From: Acidobacteriota bacterium
GTDB taxonomy: Bacteria; Acidobacteriota; UBA6911; JACOSC01
DNA length: 44,888 bases
Direction of reading: 5' to 3'
NCBI GenBank assembly: GCA_016179055.1
Contig: JACOSC010000076.1
Location: 1 to 44,888, forward strand
In this document: positions 17,801 through 25,464 of the stretch, piece after piece
How positions within the stretch are numbered: the stretch's first letter is position 1
How the letters are laid out: each line of letters begins with the position of its first letter
Notes under the pieces: generated by a model
The model's database searches: none
Told to the model about the DNA's origin: nothing
Seen by the model: only the letters and a program-made list of their open reading frames with translations
Program-made: the position numbers and the translations under genes

Positions 17801-18379
17801 AACATCGCGCCGGTGGACCTGGTGCAGGCGGCCATCGGCCCGGGCATGGCCGTCTACACCCGCTACGCCAAAGTACTCGACGCCGGGGGCAAGCGGCTCT
17901 TGGTGCGCGAGGCGCTGGCGCTCATCAACCAGAGCCTCGACGAGGCGCTGGCCGAGCAGGAGGGCGACTTCGACGCCGACAGCCGGTGGGCGCTCGCGTG
18001 GTTCGAACAGTCGGGCTTCGCCGAAGGCGAGTACGGCGTGGCCGAGACGCTCTCCAAGGCCAAGAACACCAGCGTCGCCGGCATGGTCGAGGCGGGCATA
18101 CTGGCCTCCAGCCGCGGCAAAGTGCGCCTGCTCAAACCTAGCGAGCTGCCCGCCGACTGGGACCCGACGATGGGGAAGAAACGAGGGGAGAGAAGCGAGA
18201 CGATGGCACTCTCACTCCTCACTCCTCACTTCTTCCCCAACCGCGTGGGAGATGGTGCACCACCTGATCCGATCGCTGGAAGCGGGCGGAGAAGGCGCGG
18301 CGGCAGCGCTTGTCGCCAAGCTCGGATCGAAGGCGGAAATCGCCCGCGAGCTGGCCTACCGGCTCTACACCCTGTGTGA
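14822..18379 (+). CDS. DUF1156-type DNA methylase carrying an in-frame RAYT transposase
   Basis: Start chosen at ATG 14822, nine bases after AAGGAGG. The N-terminus ([36 protein letters not shown]) and motif I ([13 protein letters not shown], Asp137) are typical of DUF1156 methylases. Motif IV is [12 protein letters not shown] (DPPY from residue 814), expected for an adenine- or cytosine-N methyltransferase. Between [12 protein letters not shown] and [15 protein letters not shown], which are normally close together, about 240 residues of a REP-associated tyrosine transposase are inserted in frame (residues about 186-427). A translated REP follows at about 526-550. After DWDPT (18172) a palindromic insertion shifts the frame, so the last ~87 conserved residues are lost. 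The methylase would act with the SNF2 and DUF499 proteins. Confidence 0.9.
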   Translation: MTARRKKLIEVALPLEAINKASAREKSIRHGHPSTLHLWWARRPLAAARAVIFAQMVDDPSAHPDLFPTEKKQEKERQRLFRIIEDLVLWENTTNETVLQQARDEIWQSWRYTCAENADHPRAKELFDRHKLPAFHDPFAGGGALPLEAQRLGLEAYASDLNPVAVLINKAMIEIPPKFAGRPPVNPGRVHPGNPGSAGIPAGEKAGEEAGEKPSKGWYSRHYLPHFDQSGLVQSITFRLHDAVPDQVIEQWKAELAWRGGLPATAPQEVELRKRIAKYEDAGHGACWLRDERIAALVENALLYFDGERYRLIAWCVMPNHVHALVETRAGWPIADLAHSWKSYTAQKANQILGRSGPFWFREYHDRFIRDDDHLAATVAYIEENPVKAGLVRAAADWRFSSAARKQAEDSPAGMPAVPGTLPGMSMWKGAQGLAEDVRYYGQWMRDEAEKRIGHLYPKIEVTAEMAKERPDLKKYVGQKLTVIAWLWARTVKSPNPAFAQVDVPLASTFLLSTKPGKEAYVEPVILGAPTLGAPASLPAQSRLEAGAPRGYRFTVKVGKPKDAEAAKNGTKLSRGANFQCLISGTPITGDYIKAEGKAGRMSTRLMAIVVEGERGRVYLPPTLEMEEVARKAQPEWKPQTPLPAKALGFSVQLYFDHGTYGDLFTQRQLVALTAFSDLVKEASQRVRRDALAAGLADDERGLDDGGLAVTAYADAVALYLALAVDKASDYNSALVMWSPSRDQAKTTFARGALPMVLDFAEVNVFAGAAGDISVSLEGIVRTVVQLGCSSSGCAVQSGAQTQSITSGKIVSTDPPYFDNIGYADLSDFFYAWLRPSLKAVFPSLLATVAVPKAEELVATPDRHGGKLQAEAFFMNGMTAAMHRLSEQAHQAFPVTIYYAFRQSETESEGTASTGWEAFLEAVVSAGLSVSGTWPMRTERKGRSRDIDSNALVSSIVLVCRPRAADAPTATRRELVTALKAELPVALAHLQRGNIAPVDLVQAAIGPGMAVYTRYAKVLDAGGKRLLVREALALINQSLDEALAEQEGDFDADSRWALAWFEQSGFAEGEYGVAETLSKAKNTSVAGMVEAGILASSRGKVRLLKPSELPADWDPTMGKKRGERSETMALSLLTPHFFPNRVGDGAPPDPIAGSGRRRRGGSACRQARIEGGNRPRAGLPALHPV
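15379..16102 (+). mobile_element. REP-associated tyrosine transposase (RAYT) element inserted in frame
   Basis: The insert reads as a complete Y1/HUH transposase of the RAYT type: [15 protein letters not shown] at its start, SITFRLHD, the HUH motif [10 protein letters not shown] (His321 and His323 of the fused protein), catalytic Tyr344 in [26 protein letters not shown], and the family ending [12 protein letters not shown] with W.FSSA. Both ends carry REP palindromes in inverted orientation with the core CGCCGGCATCCCTGCCGGC (15411-15429 region and about 16052-16075). It has no stop codon at either end. A GTG at 15389 preceded by TGGGAGA could serve as its own start. Exact edges are estimated from where methylase-like sequence resumes. 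Confidence 0.88.
16399..16472. repeat. REP/BIME palindrome translated inside the methylase
   Basis: A pair of palindromes bounded by CCTGGGAGCGCC and GGCGCTCCCAGG, with cores GCCGGCATCCTTGCCGGC and GAGCCGGCTGGAAGCCGGC. It is read in frame as [20 protein letters not shown] and a few more residues between YVEPV and [12 protein letters not shown], which look contiguous in an uninterrupted methylase. It belongs to the same family as the RAYT ends. Confidence 0.85.
18172..18241. repeat. About 70-bp palindromic insertion in the methylase 3' end
   Basis: Begins TGGGGAAGAA and ends TTCTTCCCCA, with GAGGGGAGAGAAGCGAGAC inside the left arm and repeated CACTCCT units inside the right arm. It interrupts the methylase between DWDPT and [10 protein letters not shown] and changes frame by +1. 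Purine-rich on one arm and pyrimidine-rich on the other, it could form a long imperfect hairpin. Confidence 0.75.
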
Positions 18380-18503
18380 GCGCAAGAAGCGCGCGGCGGA
18401 GGCGCTGGCCTATAACGGCCTCGTGCAAAGTTGGCCCGAGATCACGCGCTTGGCGCGCGAGGGTGGCAGACCCCAGTCACAGCAGCCAGACCTTTACACA
18501 TAA
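18243..18503 (+). pseudogene. Out-of-frame C-terminal segment of the DUF1156 methylase
   Basis: In the frame one step away from the main open frame, sequence reads [18 protein letters not shown], followed by [40 protein letters not shown] and PEITRLAREGGRPQ, ending PDLYT at 18503. This is clearly the natural C-terminal helical region of the methylase, cut off by the palindrome at 18172-18241. The stop is ten bases before the next REP. Confidence 0.85.
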
Positions 18504-18512
18504 TCCGGGACC

Positions 18513-18588
18513 ACCCTGGGAGCGCCGGCTTCCAGCCGGCTCCGGAGCCGGCAAGGATGCCGGCGCTCCCAGGGTGGGCGCTCCCAGG
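18513..18588. repeat. REP/BIME palindrome between methylase and DUF499 genes
   Basis: CCTGGGAGCGCCGGCTTCC...GCCGGCGCTCCCAGGGTGGGCGCTCCCAGG forms a two-hairpin REP pair. The bases just after it contain ATAGGAGAGT, which supplies the ribosome site of the DUF499 gene; the same bases stand next to the REP at 22096-22106. Its left flank (18480-18512), including the end of the methylase frame, is echoed in inverted orientation at 22168-22206. Confidence 0.88.
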
Positions 18589-18609
18589 CTTCCCATAGGA
18601 GAGTAATCT

Positions 18610-21600
18610 ATGGCCATCACGAATCACGAACGAGTCGGCAAGGCGCTGGACCTGCTCAAGGGCGGGCTCGGGCCTTTCGTCGAACGCGAGTTCCAGAACA
18701 TTTACAAAGATCGCGCCGCGGCCGAGATGAGCCGGTTCCTGGGCGAGGATCGCCTGAACGCCAAGAAGCCGATGGCCGAATGGGACGCGGCCGCGCTCCT
18801 CAAGCTGATGTGGGAATCATGGAATGATGTGTTTCGCCTGACGCTGGGACACACAGAGCGCAGCCTGGTCAGCGAACTGCGCGAACACCGCAACAAGTGG
18901 GCGCACCAACACCCCTTCTCGGGTGACGATGCTTACCGAGCCCTTGACTCGGCGGGACGGATGCTGACCGCCGTCTCGGCGCCCGAGGCCGCCGAGATCG
19001 AGAAGATGAAGATGGAGCTCCTTCGCCTGCGCTTCGATGAGCAGGTGCGCAGCGAGAAGCGCAAGAGCTCAGGCACTGCCATCGAGAGCGCGGCTGCGGG
19101 CCATCTCAAACCATGGCGCGAGGTGGTGACGCCGCACAAGGACGTGGCCAGCGGCCGCTACCAGCAGGCGGAATTCGCCGCCGATCTGTGGCAAGTGCAT
19201 ATCGGCGAGGGGACGGACGAGTACAAGAACCCCGTCGAGTTCTTTCGCCGCACCTATCTCACCGAGAGCCTGAAGCGGTTGCTGGTTGGCGCGGTGCAGC
19301 GTCTCGCCGGCCAAGGCGGCGACCCGGTGGTGCAGCTCCAGACCAACTTCGGCGGCGGCAAGACCCACTCGATGCTGGCGCTCTATCACCTGTTTTCGGG
19401 CGTCGCGCCCAGCGAACTGTCCGGCATCGACGCCGTGCTAAAGGAAGCATTCCCTGGGAGAGTGCTACCTGGAAAAGTGCATCCTGGGAGCGCCGGCATC
19501 CCTGCCGGCTCCGGAGCCGGCTGGAAGCCGGCGCTACCAGGGAAGATGCTACCAGGGACGGCGCTACCGGGGACGGTCAAACGCGTGGTGCTGGTGGGCA
19601 ACAAGATCTCGCCCGGCAACCCGTCCACCAAGCCCGACGGTACGGTCGTGCGCACGCTGTGGGGTGAACTAGCGTGGCAGCTCGGCGGTAAGAAGGCCTT
19701 CACCCGCCTCAAGGCCGACGACGAGAAGGCGACCAGCCCTGGCGATGTGCTGCGAGAGCTGTTCAAAGAGTACGGGCCGTGCCTGATCCTGATCGACGAG
19801 TGGGTGGCCTACGCGCGCCAGCTTCACGATCAGGGCGACCTGCCGGCGGGCGGCTTCGAGACGCAGTTCACCTTTGCCCAAGTGTTGACGGAGTCGGCGA
19901 AGCTCGCCAAGAACTGCCTCTTGGTGATTAGTCTTCCAGCCTCGGATACCTCGGGTTCGCCGCACACGCAGGCCGATGATGTGGAGGTGGGCGGCCAGCG
20001 CGGGCGCGAGGCGCTCGACCGGCTGCGCAACGTGGTGGGCCGGGTGGAAGCCTCGTGGCGGCCGGCCAGCGCCGAGGAGGGATTCGAGATTGTGCGGCGC
20101 CGGCTGTTCGAGCCGATAACGGACCCGGAACATTTCAAGCACCGCGACGTGGTGGCGCGCGCGTTCGCGGACTTCTACCGGACGCAGCAGGCGGAGTTCC
20201 CGCCCGAGTGTCGCGACGCCGACTACGAAAAGCGCATCAAGGCGGCGTACCCTATCCACCTGGAGATTTTCGACAGGCTTTACACCGACTGGTCCACCCT
20301 GGTGAAGTTCCAGCGCACCCGCGGCGTGCTGCGGCTGATGGCAGCCGTGATCCACAGTCTGTGGGAGAAGGGCGACAAGAACCCGCTCATCCTGCCGGCG
20401 AACGTCTCGATCGACGACCCGCGCGTCCAGTTCGAGCTGACGCGCTATCTCTCCGACAACTGGGCGCCGGTGATCGAGAAGGACGTGGACGGTCCCAGCT
20501 CGCTGCCGCTGCGGCTCGACGGCGAGGTGCCAAACCTCGGCAAGTTCGCCGCGTGCCGCCGCGTGGCGCGCGCTATCTATCTGGGCTCGGCGCCGACGGC
20601 CACGGCCGCTCATCGCGGCCTCGAGGATCGGCGAGTGAAGCTCGGCTGCGTGATGCCGGGCGAGTCGCCGGCGGTATTCGGCGACGCGCTGCGGCGGCTC
20701 GCGGCAGCCGCCACGTACCTGTATCAGGATGGGCCTCGCTACTGGTACTCGACGCAGCCCACGGTTACCAAGCTGGCGGAGGACCGCGCCGAGCAACTCA
20801 AGCGCGATGCGGACAAGGTCATGCGCGAGCTGGACGGGCGCCTGCGCGAAAACCTGCGCCAGACCGGTGACTTCAGCCGCATCCATGCCATGCCGCCGTC
20901 GGGCCTAGACGTGCCCGACGACCTCGACGCACGGCTGGTCGTGCTCGGTGTCGATCACCCCTACAGCAAGGAACCGGGGAGCGCGGCCGAGACGGCCGCC
21001 AAGGCGATCCTCGAGTCGCGCGGCAACACGCCCCGCCTTTATCGAAATGCGCTCGTCTTCCTGGCGGCGGACAAGACGCGGCTGCAGGACCTCGACGAAG
21101 CGGCCCGGCGCTATCTCGCGTGGGAATCCATCCTGGCCGAAAAGGTACAGCTTGATCTCTCACCGCACCAGGTGAAGCAGGCCGAGACGCAGAAGGCCGC
21201 GGCCGACGGCGCCGTTACGGCGAGGCTGCCGGAGACGTACCAATGGCTCCTGGCGCCGGTGCAGGCGACGCCGCAGGCCGCGGTCGAGTGGCAGGCGCTG
21301 CGGCTCTCGGGGCAGGACGCGCTGGCCGTGCGCGCGAGCAAGAAGCTGCGGAACGATGAACTGCTGATCACCGGCTTCGCCGCGACGCGTCTGCAAATGG
21401 AACTGGACCGCGTGCCCCTCTGGCGCGGCGAACATGTCTCCGTCAAGCAACTCGTCGAGGACTTCGCGCGCTACCTGTACCTGCCGCGGCTCAAGGACTC
21501 GTCGGTCCTGCTTGGCGCCGTCCGCGAGGGCGTCGCGCTGTTGACCTGGGAGAACGAAGCCTTCGCTTTCGCCGACAGCTTTGACGAGGAGGCGGGCCGC

Positions 21601-22047
21601 TACCGTGGCCTGCGTGGTGGGCAGAACATCTCTTTGGCGGATGCCGATGCGCCTGGGCTGCTCGTGAAGCCCGATGTTGCTCGGCGACAGCTCGATACCG
21701 AGCGCGCGAAGCCGCCCGCCGGTTCAACGCCAGCCGCGCCGGGTGCCGGCGGCGCAGGAACGACTCGCACCGGACCGGTCCCTTGCCGGACGGAGACCGC
21801 GGCGCCGGTGCTGCCGAAGCGCTTCCACGGTTCCGTCACATTGGATGCTGCCCGCGTGGGCCGCGACGCCAGCCACATCGCCGACGAGGTGATCGCCCAT
21901 CTCGCGGGCCTCGTCGGCGCGAAGGTGAAGGTGACGCTCGAGGTGGAGGCCGAGATCCCGTCGGGCGCTCCGGACCACGTCGTGCGCACGGTCACGGAGA
22001 ACAGCCGGACGCTGAAGTTCGCCAGCCAGGGGTTCGAGAAGGAGTAA
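18610..22047 (+). CDS. DUF499 ATPase with N-terminal Swt1-like HEPN domain
   Basis: A 1145-residue protein, third gene of the defence-type module. The N-terminus ([20 protein letters not shown]) is a Swt1-type HEPN domain with the RNase-like motif R-x4-H at Arg94-His99 (RNKWAH). A P-loop follows ([10 protein letters not shown], Lys251), with Walker B CLILIDEW (Asp396-Glu397). The C-terminal quarter is conserved-looking and ends normally. Between VLKEAF and [16 protein letters not shown] a translated REP adds about 40 residues (about 281-322), keeping the frame. GGAGAG ten bases upstream supports the start. HEPN domains are often toxic RNases, so an abortive-infection role is plausible, but that is inference. 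Unlike its neighbours this gene looks unbroken. Confidence 0.92.
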   Translation: MAITNHERVGKALDLLKGGLGPFVEREFQNIYKDRAAAEMSRFLGEDRLNAKKPMAEWDAAALLKLMWESWNDVFRLTLGHTERSLVSELREHRNKWAHQHPFSGDDAYRALDSAGRMLTAVSAPEAAEIEKMKMELLRLRFDEQVRSEKRKSSGTAIESAAAGHLKPWREVVTPHKDVASGRYQQAEFAADLWQVHIGEGTDEYKNPVEFFRRTYLTESLKRLLVGAVQRLAGQGGDPVVQLQTNFGGGKTHSMLALYHLFSGVAPSELSGIDAVLKEAFPGRVLPGKVHPGSAGIPAGSGAGWKPALPGKMLPGTALPGTVKRVVLVGNKISPGNPSTKPDGTVVRTLWGELAWQLGGKKAFTRLKADDEKATSPGDVLRELFKEYGPCLILIDEWVAYARQLHDQGDLPAGGFETQFTFAQVLTESAKLAKNCLLVISLPASDTSGSPHTQADDVEVGGQRGREALDRLRNVVGRVEASWRPASAEEGFEIVRRRLFEPITDPEHFKHRDVVARAFADFYRTQQAEFPPECRDADYEKRIKAAYPIHLEIFDRLYTDWSTLVKFQRTRGVLRLMAAVIHSLWEKGDKNPLILPANVSIDDPRVQFELTRYLSDNWAPVIEKDVDGPSSLPLRLDGEVPNLGKFAACRRVARAIYLGSAPTATAAHRGLEDRRVKLGCVMPGESPAVFGDALRRLAAAATYLYQDGPRYWYSTQPTVTKLAEDRAEQLKRDADKVMRELDGRLRENLRQTGDFSRIHAMPPSGLDVPDDLDARLVVLGVDHPYSKEPGSAAETAAKAILESRGNTPRLYRNALVFLAADKTRLQDLDEAARRYLAWESILAEKVQLDLSPHQVKQAETQKAAADGAVTARLPETYQWLLAPVQATPQAAVEWQALRLSGQDALAVRASKKLRNDELLITGFAATRLQMELDRVPLWRGEHVSVKQLVEDFARYLYLPRLKDSSVLLGAVREGVALLTWENEAFAFADSFDEEAGRYRGLRGGQNISLADADAPGLLVKPDVARRQLDTERAKPPAGSTPAAPGAGGAGTTRTGPVPCRTETAAPVLPKRFHGSVTLDAARVGRDASHIADEVIAHLAGLVGAKVKVTLEVEAEIPSGAPDHVVRTVTENSRTLKFASQGFEKE
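19455..19575. repeat. REP/BIME palindrome translated inside the DUF499 gene
   Basis: Contains GAGAGTGC..CCTGG twice, then GGGAGCGCCGGCATCCCTGC, GCTCCGGAGCCGGC and AGCCGGCGCTACCAGGG, followed by two more CTACC(A/G)GGGA units. It is translated as a glycine/proline-rich insert ([19 protein letters not shown]). It lies between the Walker A and Walker B regions. No stop is introduced and the reading frame is kept. Confidence 0.85.
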
Positions 22048-22052
22048 AGCGT

Positions 22053-22206
22053 CCAGCGAACTGTCCGGCATCGACGCAGTGCTAAAGAAGAATTCCATAG
22101 GAGAGTGCATCCTGGGAGCGCCGGCTTCCAGCCGACTCCGGAGCCGGCAAGGATGCCGGCGCTCCCAGGGTGGTCCCAGATTATATGTTAAGGTTTGGCA
22201 ATGGCT
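22053..22206. repeat. Chimeric REP copy with captured gene fragments
   Basis: The palindrome at 22110-22170 has the family structure. Its left flank (22053-22106) closely matches 19409-19465 inside the DUF499 gene (AGCGAACTGTCCGGCATCGA, then GTGCTAAAG). Its right flank (22168-22206) matches the reverse complement of 18480-18514, the last codons of the methylase plus spacer (GGTGGTCCC.GATTAT.TGT). I see no gene in it. Confidence 0.85.
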
Positions 22207-22369
22207 GCCGGTCCACAAAAATAAGGCGCGTCGGCGAGCTCTCAGCAATTCGGGACAACAAATGCCGGCGAATTATTCGTTCACAACAACTCCTCACCGC
22301 CTGCTCTAGCCGTAGCTGACCTACGTGCACAAATGACCACCTTATCCTGCCGGCTTACGATCTTTGCTG

Positions 22370-22398
22370 TTGACGAGTCCTCCCATTTTGAGTAGTAT
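22370..22398 (+). promoter_or_regulatory. Candidate sigma-70 promoter for the transglycosylase gene
   Basis: TTGACG (22370-22375) and TAGTAT (22393-22398) are separated by 17 bases. It lies 82 bases upstream of the next start codon. A small palindrome, TGTGTC-GAATGTCT-GACACA, follows at about 22439-22458 and could be an operator or leader hairpin. Apart from the REP remnant, 22207-22479 holds nothing else I can recognise. Confidence 0.5.
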
Positions 22399-22479
22399 TT
22401 CAAATTTGAGTGTTGTAGCTACTGCGTTAAAAATATTGTGTCGAATGTCTGACACACAATTCCTCGGAATTACTTTTGT

Positions 22480-23358
22480 ATGTATAGGTTTTTTCTCGCC
22501 GCGGGCCTTGGATTTGGACTTCTGCTGGCGCCTTTGACCCTGGAGGCCGCCATGAAAGATCCTCGCACGGCCCTGGTAAAAACCGGTCCTGCCCGATATG
22601 CCTATACTTCCGACCTTTACAAGATCCTGGGTGCGCCTGGAGAGAAATGTCGCAAGCCCTTGCTGTATGCAGCGACCCTGTTCGATATCCCGGTGGACGT
22701 TATGGCCGCATCAGTGAAGGCGGAATCCGGCTTCCGCGACCTTGCCTTAGCCGGAACAGCGGACCGGTCGGCGGTCGGCTTGGCCCAGGTTACCCTGCAA
22801 GCGTGGCTGCAGGCCGGACGCTCGGAAAAGCTACGAAAGCTCGGATTAGCTCAGGTCTTTAGCGCGGATAATTTTCAGTCGGCTTCGGGAGGGCATCATC
22901 AGCTTTATAATCTGCTCTGCCATGCTAATACACTACGTTATCTTTACGAACAGTTTCTTAATTATCCACTGGTTCATGAACTTCCCTTTGACCCTCTCAA
23001 GAACGCTATCGGCTGGCTCGTGGCTATCGCCATGTACAATGGCGGAGAGCGTATTTTATCGACTATATACGATGAAAGCCATGAGGAGGCCTATGGCGAG
23101 TCGGATCGTGTGATCAACTGGGACAAGGTTACACCTGAGGATCTGGTCCGATTACTGCGCCATGGGCGAGGCTACCATGCGGATTGGTCACGGAACTCTG
23201 TCGGCAACCACTTGCAGAAGGTAATCAACAACCTTAACAATACAGATTCCTCATTGGCCAACTCTGTTCCTGTAGACATCGAGCGCCGTGCGCTTAATGG
23301 AAGGGTGCCACCACCCCAGCGTATATATAAGACGCTCAATCCCGGTTATAACAAATAA
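22480..23358 (+). CDS. Secreted lytic transglycosylase-like protein (SLT fold)
   Basis: A 292-residue exported protein with an N-terminal signal peptide (FFLAAGLGFGLLLAPLTLEA). The catalytic-region landmarks of soluble lytic transglycosylases are present: AASVKAESGFRD with the likely catalytic Glu, SAVGLAQVT (the GLMQ-like motif) and IAMYNGG further on. It would cleave peptidoglycan in the periplasm. The C-terminal part (NHLQKVINNLNN) is not recognised. No good ribosome site precedes the ATG. It stands first after the defence block and reads away from it, with base composition like the core genes. Confidence 0.82.
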   Translation: MYRFFLAAGLGFGLLLAPLTLEAAMKDPRTALVKTGPARYAYTSDLYKILGAPGEKCRKPLLYAATLFDIPVDVMAASVKAESGFRDLALAGTADRSAVGLAQVTLQAWLQAGRSEKLRKLGLAQVFSADNFQSASGGHHQLYNLLCHANTLRYLYEQFLNYPLVHELPFDPLKNAIGWLVAIAMYNGGERILSTIYDESHEEAYGESDRVINWDKVTPEDLVRLLRHGRGYHADWSRNSVGNHLQKVINNLNNTDSSLANSVPVDIERRALNGRVPPPQRIYKTLNPGYNK

Positions 23359-23424
23359 TGTACGTTCCTTGCCTTAGACAGCCTAAATACGTCAACTACA
23401 TTGACTAGCCGGTAGCGGGGTCTT

Positions 23425-24180
23425 ATGAGCAGGTTTCCCTGGCCTATTGTTCTCGGCGCCCTTGCGGCGTTAGCTAATATTGCCGGTGGTTACATCATTT
23501 CCACCCAGAAACAGTTGAACAAATTTCTCCTAAGGCTGCTCATTGCCTTGGGGGCTGGTTTCATGCTGGCCGCCGCCTTCCTGGAAGTCATACCAAAAAG
23601 CTTTCGTCTGATGGACCGGGCGCCCCTGGTGGTATTGGCTGGATATCTGTTCGTTCAATGGGCAGAGCACACGTTGGTGGCTCACTTCCACTTCGGCGAG
23701 GAAACTCACACGGAGGCCATTATTAATTCATCCGAGGCCTATACCGCGGTGTTTGGTCTCATGTTGCACACATTTTTTGACGGCGTTTTAATCGCCTCCG
23801 GTTTCTTCCTCTCCATGAAGCTGGGGTTTCTCCTGTTCTTTGCGATCATATTGCATAAGATTCCCGAGGGCTTTACGGCCGCTTCGATTATGCGTGCCTC
23901 CGGATACGACTCCAAGATCGCACAGCGGTCCGCTTATTTAGTGGCCCTGGCAACCATGCTGGGGGTGTTGTCCATCATGTTCATGGAGAACTGGGTACGT
24001 TACGCGCTGCCTTTCAGTGCCGGCGTCACGCTCTATGTGGCGGCTTCCGATCTGATTCCCGAGGTAAATCGCGAGCGAGGCGTTTGGGTGTCGGTCATGG
24101 TTTTCGTTGGTGTGCTGTTTTATTTCGCCACCGACTACGCGTTGGTATTATTAACGGAAAAGGCCATGGATGCCCTGTAG
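23425..24180 (+). CDS. ZIP-family metal transporter
   Basis: A 251-residue integral membrane protein with about eight hydrophobic segments. Two metal-site helices are clear: LHTFFDGVLIASGFF in TM4 and LHKIPEGFTAASI in TM5, the (H/D)xxxD and HxxPEG patterns that define ZIP transporters. A His/Glu-containing loop (VAHFHFGEETHTE) precedes TM4. It likely imports zinc or another divalent metal into the cytoplasm. A weak ribosome site GCGGGG precedes the ATG. The prenyltransferase gene follows 33 bases later on the same strand. Confidence 0.9.
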   Translation: MSRFPWPIVLGALAALANIAGGYIISTQKQLNKFLLRLLIALGAGFMLAAAFLEVIPKSFRLMDRAPLVVLAGYLFVQWAEHTLVAHFHFGEETHTEAIINSSEAYTAVFGLMLHTFFDGVLIASGFFLSMKLGFLLFFAIILHKIPEGFTAASIMRASGYDSKIAQRSAYLVALATMLGVLSIMFMENWVRYALPFSAGVTLYVAASDLIPEVNRERGVWVSVMVFVGVLFYFATDYALVLLTEKAMDAL

Positions 24181-24213
24181 GCTTAGCCGCCTTTTCTTCC
24201 CCGGAGCTTGGCG

Positions 24214-25071
24214 GTGTCTTTATTTCAGAGTCTAGCCACTACCCTCGAAATGATCAAGATCGAGCATTCGGTCTTTGCGTTGCCGTTTGCTTTGGTGGGG
24301 GCTTTCTTGGCGGCGCGAGGTTGGCCTGCCCTCGGCCAAGTTTTCTGGATTGTCATCGCTATGGTCGGAGCGCGTAGCGCCGCCATGGCGTTCAATCGCC
24401 TAGCCGATCATGCTTTCGATGCCGCCAATCCACGGACCGCCGTCCGCGCGCTACCCACCGGAGCCGTGACACGATCCTTTGTATGGGCCTTTACGGCCGG
24501 CGCTACGGGGATCTTTGTCATGGCCGCCTCGCAACTGAACCGCTTATCACTTTACTTTTCTCCTCTCGCTTTAGCCATTATATTTTTCTATTCCTATACC
24601 AAACGCTTCACCTCTCTATCGCATCTTTTCCTGGGATTGGCCCTGGCTTGCGCACCGATAGGCGCGTGGATTGCCATACGCGGCACGCTTAGCGAAATTC
24701 CGCTTTGGCTGGGATTGGCCGTTGCGCTGTGGGTGGGCGGATTTGACATTATATATGCCTGCCAGGATGTGGAGTTTGATCGCCGATCCGGACTCCGTTC
24801 TTTGCCGCAACGTTTAGGCCTGCCAATGGCTTTGCGGATTTCGCGCCTGATGCATGGAATCATGGTCATCGTTCTATCTTATGTAGTTTATCAAAGCGGA
24901 CTGGGGTGGATTAGTTTTACGGGTGTAGCCGCGGTGACAGGGCTATTGATCTATGAGCATCGCTTGGTCAGACCCGCCGATCTTTCACGGGTTAATGCGG
25001 CCTTTTTTACGGTCAATGGCGTGGTCAGTATTCTATTTTTTATTCTCACGGCGGTAGATCTCTTGCAGTAA
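24214..25071 (+). CDS. UbiA-family prenyltransferase, MqnP-like
   Basis: An integral membrane prenyltransferase of about 286 residues. Asp-rich motif 1 reads NRLADHAFDAANPRT and motif 2 reads CQDVEFDRRSGLRSLP, both needed for Mg-diphosphate binding. I prefer the GTG at 24214, seven bases after GGAG, over a TTG at 24208 that sits too close to that site. UbiA enzymes attach a polyprenyl chain to an aromatic acid in quinone synthesis. An MqnD-like enzyme of the futalosine menaquinone pathway is encoded at 30374, so an MqnP role (prenylating 1,4-dihydroxy-6-naphthoate) is more likely than a ubiquinone role. That link is inference. Confidence 0.85.
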   Translation: MSLFQSLATTLEMIKIEHSVFALPFALVGAFLAARGWPALGQVFWIVIAMVGARSAAMAFNRLADHAFDAANPRTAVRALPTGAVTRSFVWAFTAGATGIFVMAASQLNRLSLYFSPLALAIIFFYSYTKRFTSLSHLFLGLALACAPIGAWIAIRGTLSEIPLWLGLAVALWVGGFDIIYACQDVEFDRRSGLRSLPQRLGLPMALRISRLMHGIMVIVLSYVVYQSGLGWISFTGVAAVTGLLIYEHRLVRPADLSRVNAAFFTVNGVVSILFFILTAVDLLQ

Positions 25072-25180
25072 CTGGAAAGGACAATGGCTGAGGGCAAGCT
25101 TTCTTATTTCGATCAAGCGGGGGTGTGATATCCGCGTGATGTACTCGACTAAATGGGAATTATCATCAGAGCAGGATAAG

Positions 25181-25371
25181 TATCAGCCCCGTAGGGGCGT
25201 CATGTTTATAGCCAAGCATACCCAGAAGGAGGCCTCAAGCTCCGTAGGAGCGACATGTGGTCGGTCGTGATGGTTCACATGTCGCCCCTACGGGGCTTGG
25301 GTCTTAAAGCTAGCAGCCCCTGCTATAAACATGTCGCTCCTACGGAGCGTACATCGTACCGAAATCACACC
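25181..25371. repeat. Family A palindromic block without termini
   Basis: Contains CAGCCCCGTAGGGGCGTCATG, GCTCCGTAGGAGCGACATGTG, CATGTCGCCCCTACGGGGCTTGG and CATGTCGCTCCTACGGAGCG, the inner palindromes of family A. The GTAAC ends are absent, and no target duplication is visible. It ends in TACATCGTACCGAAATCAC, shared with 2993-3020. The rest of 25072-25464 shows no gene. Confidence 0.75.
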
Positions 25372-25464
25372 CTCAAGCGGAGGCTATGGTGCAGCGTGCC
25401 GCGTCTAAGCTAGTGAATTTCTAACCACCCATCATCAAGGTCTGATCCTAACGGTAAGGTGAAC

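Noticed and set aside
17595-18242. Overlapping plus-strand frame before the methylase C-terminal segment
   Set aside because: Only the part after 18243 looks like real protein (the displaced methylase C-terminus); the earlier part is serine/arginine-rich shadow.
19669-20886. 405-codon antisense frame in the DUF499 gene
   Set aside because: Shadow of a GC-rich gene; the sense frame has Walker motifs and a natural end.
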